This document shows positions 60,873-64,000 of a DNA stretch of 64,000 nucleotides, piece by piece. Position numbers and translations under genes: made by a program. Source of the stretch: Streptomyces sp. TLI_053 (GTDB taxonomy: Bacteria; Actinomycetota; Actinomycetes; Streptomycetales; Streptomycetaceae); assembly GCF_900105395.1 (NCBI RefSeq), contig NZ_LT629775.1, forward strand, positions 3,242,501-3,306,500. Direction: 5' to 3'. The notes beneath the pieces are model-generated. The model was not told the origin of the DNA, made no database searches, and worked only from the letters and a program-made list of their open reading frames with translations. Each line of letters starts with the position of its first letter. Positions within the stretch are counted from its first letter, which is position 1.

Positions 60873-61349
60873 ATGCCCTGTCTCCGCATCCCCCGCCGGC
60901 CCCGCGAGTTCGCCGCCCGGCTCCCCTCCCGGACCGACTCCGCCCCCCTCGCCCGCTCTTTCCTCCGCGCCTACCTCGCCGGACTCCCCCGCGGTGAACG
61001 CTATTCCGACATCGCGGAGTTGCTGCTCGGCGAGCTCGTCACCAACGCCGTCCGGCACTGCGACGCCCCGCCGGACCGGCTGATCGAAGTCCGGTTCGCC
61101 GTCGTCCCCGCCGACCGCCTCCGGCTCGAGGTGCACGACGCCGGTACCGGCCGCCCCGTCCTCCGCCCCTCCGTCGACCCCGAGGAGGAGTCCGGACGCG
61201 GTCTCCTCCTCGTCGACGAACTCGCCGAGCGCTGGGGCTGGTGCCCCCGCGCCGGCGGGATCGGCAAGTTCGTCTGGGTGCTGGTCACCCCCGCGCCCGG
61301 GTTCACCGATCTCGTCTTCGGCCGGTCGCCGAGACTCGTGACGGTCTGA
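60873..61349 (+). CDS. HATPase_c (anti-sigma-type) ATP-binding protein of the WhiJ-type module
   Basis: The 158-residue protein has a Bergerat ATPase fold: N-box LLLGELVTNAVRHC, G1 VHDAGTGRP, G2 ESGRGLLLVDELAERWGW. It is the usual divergent third member of XRE/DUF397 modules. ATG 60873 has GAAGG at 7 nt; an ATG at 60774 also lies in frame without a ribosome site. It should bind ATP and may act as a serine kinase on a partner. Confidence 0.88.
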   Translation: MPCLRIPRRPREFAARLPSRTDSAPLARSFLRAYLAGLPRGERYSDIAELLLGELVTNAVRHCDAPPDRLIEVRFAVVPADRLRLEVHDAGTGRPVLRPSVDPEEESGRGLLLVDELAERWGWCPRAGGIGKFVWVLVTPAPGFTDLVFGRSPRLVTV

Positions 61350-61366
61350 GCGCGACAGCCCGAGCG

Positions 61367-61867
61367 TCACTTCCCGGCCGCCGCCTCCAGGGTCGCGCGC
61401 CACAGCGGGCTGTCGACGTAGTGGTTGTCGTACAGCTCCGAGGAGTCCTTGATCTCCTGGAGGCTCGCCTCGCCCCGCATCACCCGGCCGAGCAGCCGCA
61501 GGTAGTCGAAGCGCGGCATGCCCGGGGTGAAGACGAACAGCACGTCGGCCTCGGAGCCGGGCGCGGCGGCGAAGGCGTGCGGGGTGTGCGGCGGGACGAG
61601 CAGGAAGTCGCCGCTCTCCAGGGTCTCGACCTTCTCGTCCAGCAGGACCTGGAGCTGGCCGCCGATGACGAAGAACAGCTCGGAGGCCCTGGTGTGGAAG
61701 TGGGCCGGGGCGCCGACCGCGCCCTTGGCGAAGGTGGACCGGTAGCTGGTGACCGGGCTGCCGTCGGTGCCGTGGTCGGCGAGCAGGGTCATCACGCTGC
61801 TCGGGTCGCTGGTGGTCTCGGCGGTGGCGGCGCGGGTCAGGATCGGCTTGGCCGGGCTGGCGTTCAT
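61367..61867 (-). CDS. cupin-domain protein (quercetinase-like)
   Basis: The 166-residue protein has a single cupin. Motif 1 is APAHFHTRASELFFVIGGQ (H-x-H-x4-E) and motif 2 is GDFLLVPPHTPHAF (P-x-x-x-x-H). Metal-binding histidines and glutamate are present, so a dioxygenase or isomerase role is possible. The C-terminal extension (MRGEASLQEIKDSSELYDNHYVD) is seen in a group of small actinobacterial cupins. The ATG at 61867 is followed upstream by a GATCA-rich stretch that may be an operator. Substrate unknown. Confidence 0.88.
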   Translation of the reverse strand: MNASPAKPILTRAATAETTSDPSSVMTLLADHGTDGSPVTSYRSTFAKGAVGAPAHFHTRASELFFVIGGQLQVLLDEKVETLESGDFLLVPPHTPHAFAAAPGSEADVLFVFTPGMPRFDYLRLLGRVMRGEASLQEIKDSSELYDNHYVDSPLWRATLEAAAGK

Positions 61868-62012
61868 GGTGGTTCTCCCCGTCTCGGGCGGCTCCGGCTC
61901 CCCTGCCGTGGCCTTGTGATGATCACTCTATTGACCCGATCGACCCGCTGACGGGTGCATTTCCGCACCGGAAACGTGGGTCAATTTCCGCCGCCGACCA
62001 CCCCGGGAACGC

Positions 62013-62052
62013 CCGAGGGCCGTACCCCGCCCGTGCGGGGTACGGCCCTCGG
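62013..62052 (-). terminator. terminator after gltX
   Basis: A perfect 18-bp stem (62013-62030 with 62035-62052) and a 4-nt loop lie 14 bp past the gltX stop. Confidence 0.85.
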
Positions 62053-62065
62053 AACAGCGCTCGCG

Positions 62066-63496
62066 TCAGGCTGCGGCCAGGCGCTCCGCCGCCGCGTCCA
62101 GACGGGCGAGGGTCCGCTCGCGGCCCAGCACCTCGATCGACTCGAACAGCGGCAGGCCCACGGTGCGGCCGGTGACCGCGACCCGGATCGGCGCCTGCGC
62201 CTTGCCCAGCTTCAGCCCGTGCTCGGCCGCGACGGCCTCCAGCTCGGCCTTCAGCGGCTCGGCCTTCCACTCACCGAGGGCGGTGAGCTTCTCGCGGGCG
62301 GTGCGCAGCAGGGCCAGCGCGCCGTCCTTGTCCTTCATGGCCTTCGCCCAGGACTGCTCGTGCTCCACCGGCTGCGGCAGGAACAGGAAGTCGACCTGCT
62401 CGACGATCTCGCCCAGCACCGCGATCCGGGACTGCGCCAGCGGGGCCAGCTCGGCGAACGCGACCGGGTCGAAGTCCTCGGCGGCCCACGGCGCGCGGTC
62501 GGCGGCCAGGAACGGCGCGCAGGCGGCGATGAACGCGTCCACCGTCAGGGCGCGGATGTACTCGCCGTTGAACGAGCGCAGCTTCGCCACGTCGAAGAAC
62601 GCCGAGCCCGCGTTGACCTCGGAGATGCTGAACAGCTGCTCCAGCTCCGCGTACGGGCGGATCTCGACGTCGTCCTTGGGGCCCCAGCCCAGCAGCATCA
62701 GGTAGTTGACCATCGCCTCGGGCAGGTAGCCCTCGGCGAGGTAGTCCTCCAGCGCCACCTTGTCGCGGCGCTTGGACAGCTTCTGCCGCTTCTCGTTGAC
62801 GATCACCGGAAGGTGCGCCCAGACCGGCGGGGTGGCGCCGAGGGCCTCCCACAGCAGCTGCTGCTTCGGGGTGTTGGACAGGTGCTCCTCGCCGCGGATG
62901 ACCTCCGTGACGCCCTGCTCCAGGTCGTCGACCACGTTGGCGAGCAGGAACACCGGGCTGCCGTCGCCGCGGGCGATCACGAAGTCCTCGATCGCGGAGT
63001 TCGGGAAGGCCGGCTCGCCGCGGATGAGGTCCACCACCACGGTGGCGCCCTCGTCCGGGGTGCGGAAGCGCAGGGCCCGGCCCTCGGCGTACTCCAGGCC
63101 CCGCTCGCGGCAGAAGCCGTCGTAGCCGGTCTGGGCGGAGCCGGTGCGCTCGGCGGTCTGCTCGCGGGTGCAGTCGCAGTAGTAGGCGCGGCCGGCCGCG
63201 TACAGCTTCTCGGCGGCGGCGCGGTGGGTGCCGGCGTTGGCGGACTGGAAGTACGGGCCCTCGAAGGCGGCGTCGCCCTCGTGGATGCCGATCGCGGCGA
63301 GGGCACTGATGATGCCGTCGGTCCACTCGGGCTTGTTGCGGGCGGCGTCGGTGTCCTCGATCCGCAGGACGAAGACACCGCCCTGCTGTCGTGCCGTCGC
63401 CCAGTTGTACAGCGCCGAGCGGGCACCGCCGACGTGGAACATGCCGGTGGGGCTCGGGGCGAAACGGACGCGGACGGGACGGGAAACCTCGGTCAT
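62066..63496 (-). CDS. gltX: glutamyl-tRNA synthetase
   Basis: The 476-residue class I synthetase has the HIGH-type motif [21 protein letters not shown] and the KMSKS-type motif [27 protein letters not shown] and [19 protein letters not shown] are also present. It charges tRNA with glutamate. The first motif (MFHVGG) is unlike the NPHVGL form I associate with the main streptomycete enzyme, so this may be a second paralog. The C-terminal anticodon-binding helical domain is full length. It is followed by a strong terminator. The ATG at 63496 is clear. Confidence 0.95.
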   Translation of the reverse strand: MTEVSRPVRVRFAPSPTGMFHVGGARSALYNWATARQQGGVFVLRIEDTDAARNKPEWTDGIISALAAIGIHEGDAAFEGPYFQSANAGTHRAAAEKLYAAGRAYYCDCTREQTAERTGSAQTGYDGFCRERGLEYAEGRALRFRTPDEGATVVVDLIRGEPAFPNSAIEDFVIARGDGSPVFLLANVVDDLEQGVTEVIRGEEHLSNTPKQQLLWEALGATPPVWAHLPVIVNEKRQKLSKRRDKVALEDYLAEGYLPEAMVNYLMLLGWGPKDDVEIRPYAELEQLFSISEVNAGSAFFDVAKLRSFNGEYIRALTVDAFIAACAPFLAADRAPWAAEDFDPVAFAELAPLAQSRIAVLGEIVEQVDFLFLPQPVEHEQSWAKAMKDKDGALALLRTAREKLTALGEWKAEPLKAELEAVAAEHGLKLGKAQAPIRVAVTGRTVGLPLFESIEVLGRERTLARLDAAAERLAAA

Positions 63497-63545
63497 GGAA
63501 CCAAAGGGTATCGGGCGACGGCGGTACGTCCGGCACGCGGCCCGG

Positions 63546-64000
63546 CTACGCGGCGTCCAGGAGGATGGCGTTCTTCGCCCGTTCGACGGACTCCTCGGCC
63601 GCCGGGCCGCCCGGGTTCTCGGTGGCGAGGGCCTGGTTGAGGGTGACGAAGGGGCGCATCCGGCGCTCGTAGCTGCCGTAGGCCGCGCGGTGGCCGGTGC
63701 CGTGGTCGCGGGCCCGGCCGAGCTCCTGGGCGAGCACGTAGGCGCCGACCAGGGCCAGGCTGGTGCCCTGGCCGGAGAGCGGCGAGGCGCAGTAGCCCGC
63801 GTCGCCGAGCAGCACGGTGCGGCCGGCGGACCAGGAGTCCAGGTGGACCTGCGCCATCACGTCCGCGTAGAAGTCCGTCGAACGGTGCAGGGCGTCCAGC
63901 AGCCTGGTCCGCTCCCAGGACAGCGCGGCGATCCGGTCGGCGACCGCCTTGCGGGCCGCCTCGGGGTCGCGCTCGGCGGGCGCGTCGCTGCCCCAGCCGA
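63546..64000 (-). CDS. FAD-dependent oxidoreductase/monooxygenase (5' end outside window)
   Basis: The visible 150 C-terminal residues include [35 protein letters not shown], the second FAD-binding motif (GD...P..G.G...A) of PF01494-type flavoprotein monooxygenases. [17 protein letters not shown] precedes it. The N-terminus with the first FAD motif lies beyond 64000. Such enzymes hydroxylate aromatic or related compounds; substrate unknown. It lies upstream of gltX on the same strand. Confidence 0.88.
   Translation of the reverse strand, partial: GWGSDAPAERDPEAARKAVADRIAALSWERTRLLDALHRSTDFYADVMAQVHLDSWSAGRTVLLGDAGYCASPLSGQGTSLALVGAYVLAQELGRARDHGTGHRAAYGSYERRMRPFVTLNQALATENPGGPAAEESVERAKNAILLDAA

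Overview
The window is high-GC actinobacterial DNA with strong third-position GC bias, many GTG starts and GGAGG-type ribosome sites. A chaplin (48978-49214), a WhiJ-type XRE/DUF397/ATPase module (59404-61349), a PAS-GAF-SpoIIE-HATPase phosphatase, an ECF41 sigma factor and ABC sugar importers without their own ATPase point to Streptomyces or Kitasatospora. It reads as chromosomal sequence with one small disturbed patch around a tRNA-Leu. No CRISPR array, phage block or classical biosynthetic cluster is visible.

Layout. 1-17384 is mostly housekeeping: a truncated GT39-like membrane glycosyltransferase, dxs, a ROK regulator, a membrane-anchored PQQ-type beta-propeller protein, pepN, a small membrane protein, malQ, a large exported GH84-type protein with a carbohydrate-binding tail, and an HNH endonuclease. 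17831-26468 holds an MscS channel and a sugar-uptake locus (ROK regulator, binding lipoprotein, two permeases, GH4 glycosidase, N-acetylglucosamine-type kinase) that probably imports and processes amino-sugar oligomers. 26745-30219 has a lipoprotein, a double-GNAT acetyltransferase and a two-gene export operon of a papain-like cysteine protease and a membrane-tethered partner. 30511-34108 is a tyrosine-phosphatase/GH3 operon facing a GntR regulator across two palindromic operators.

34119-41861 is a TetR regulator, a 26-bp perfect palindrome and a complete five-gene Opp/Dpp-type transporter operon followed by a PucR-type regulator. 42085-45802 contains two hypothetical genes and an AurF-like diiron oxygenase paired with a ferredoxin-like NADP reductase. 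46033-54229 has the SpoIIE phosphatase, an alpha/beta-hydrolase remnant, the chaplin, a GH18 chitinase, an ECF41 sigma factor with its carboxymuconolactone-decarboxylase-type target gene and matching promoter, a secreted protein and a double Lrp/AsnC regulator. 54379-56874 has an M20 amidohydrolase, a SnoaL-like protein, a tRNA-like relic and a Nudix hydrolase.

56918-59363 is the most disturbed part. An ArsR-type regulator and a divergent methyltransferase plus a truncated IS5-type transposase lie between two 31-nt direct copies of a tRNA terminator, ending at tRNA-Leu(CAG). The window closes with the WhiJ-type module, a cupin, gltX and a truncated FAD-dependent oxidoreductase.

The best candidates for something not well described are the phosphatase/GH3/GntR module, the protease/partner export operon, the tRNA-linked patch with its degenerate tRNA-like sequence, and the WhiJ module whose duplicated DUF397 genes overlap the regulator.
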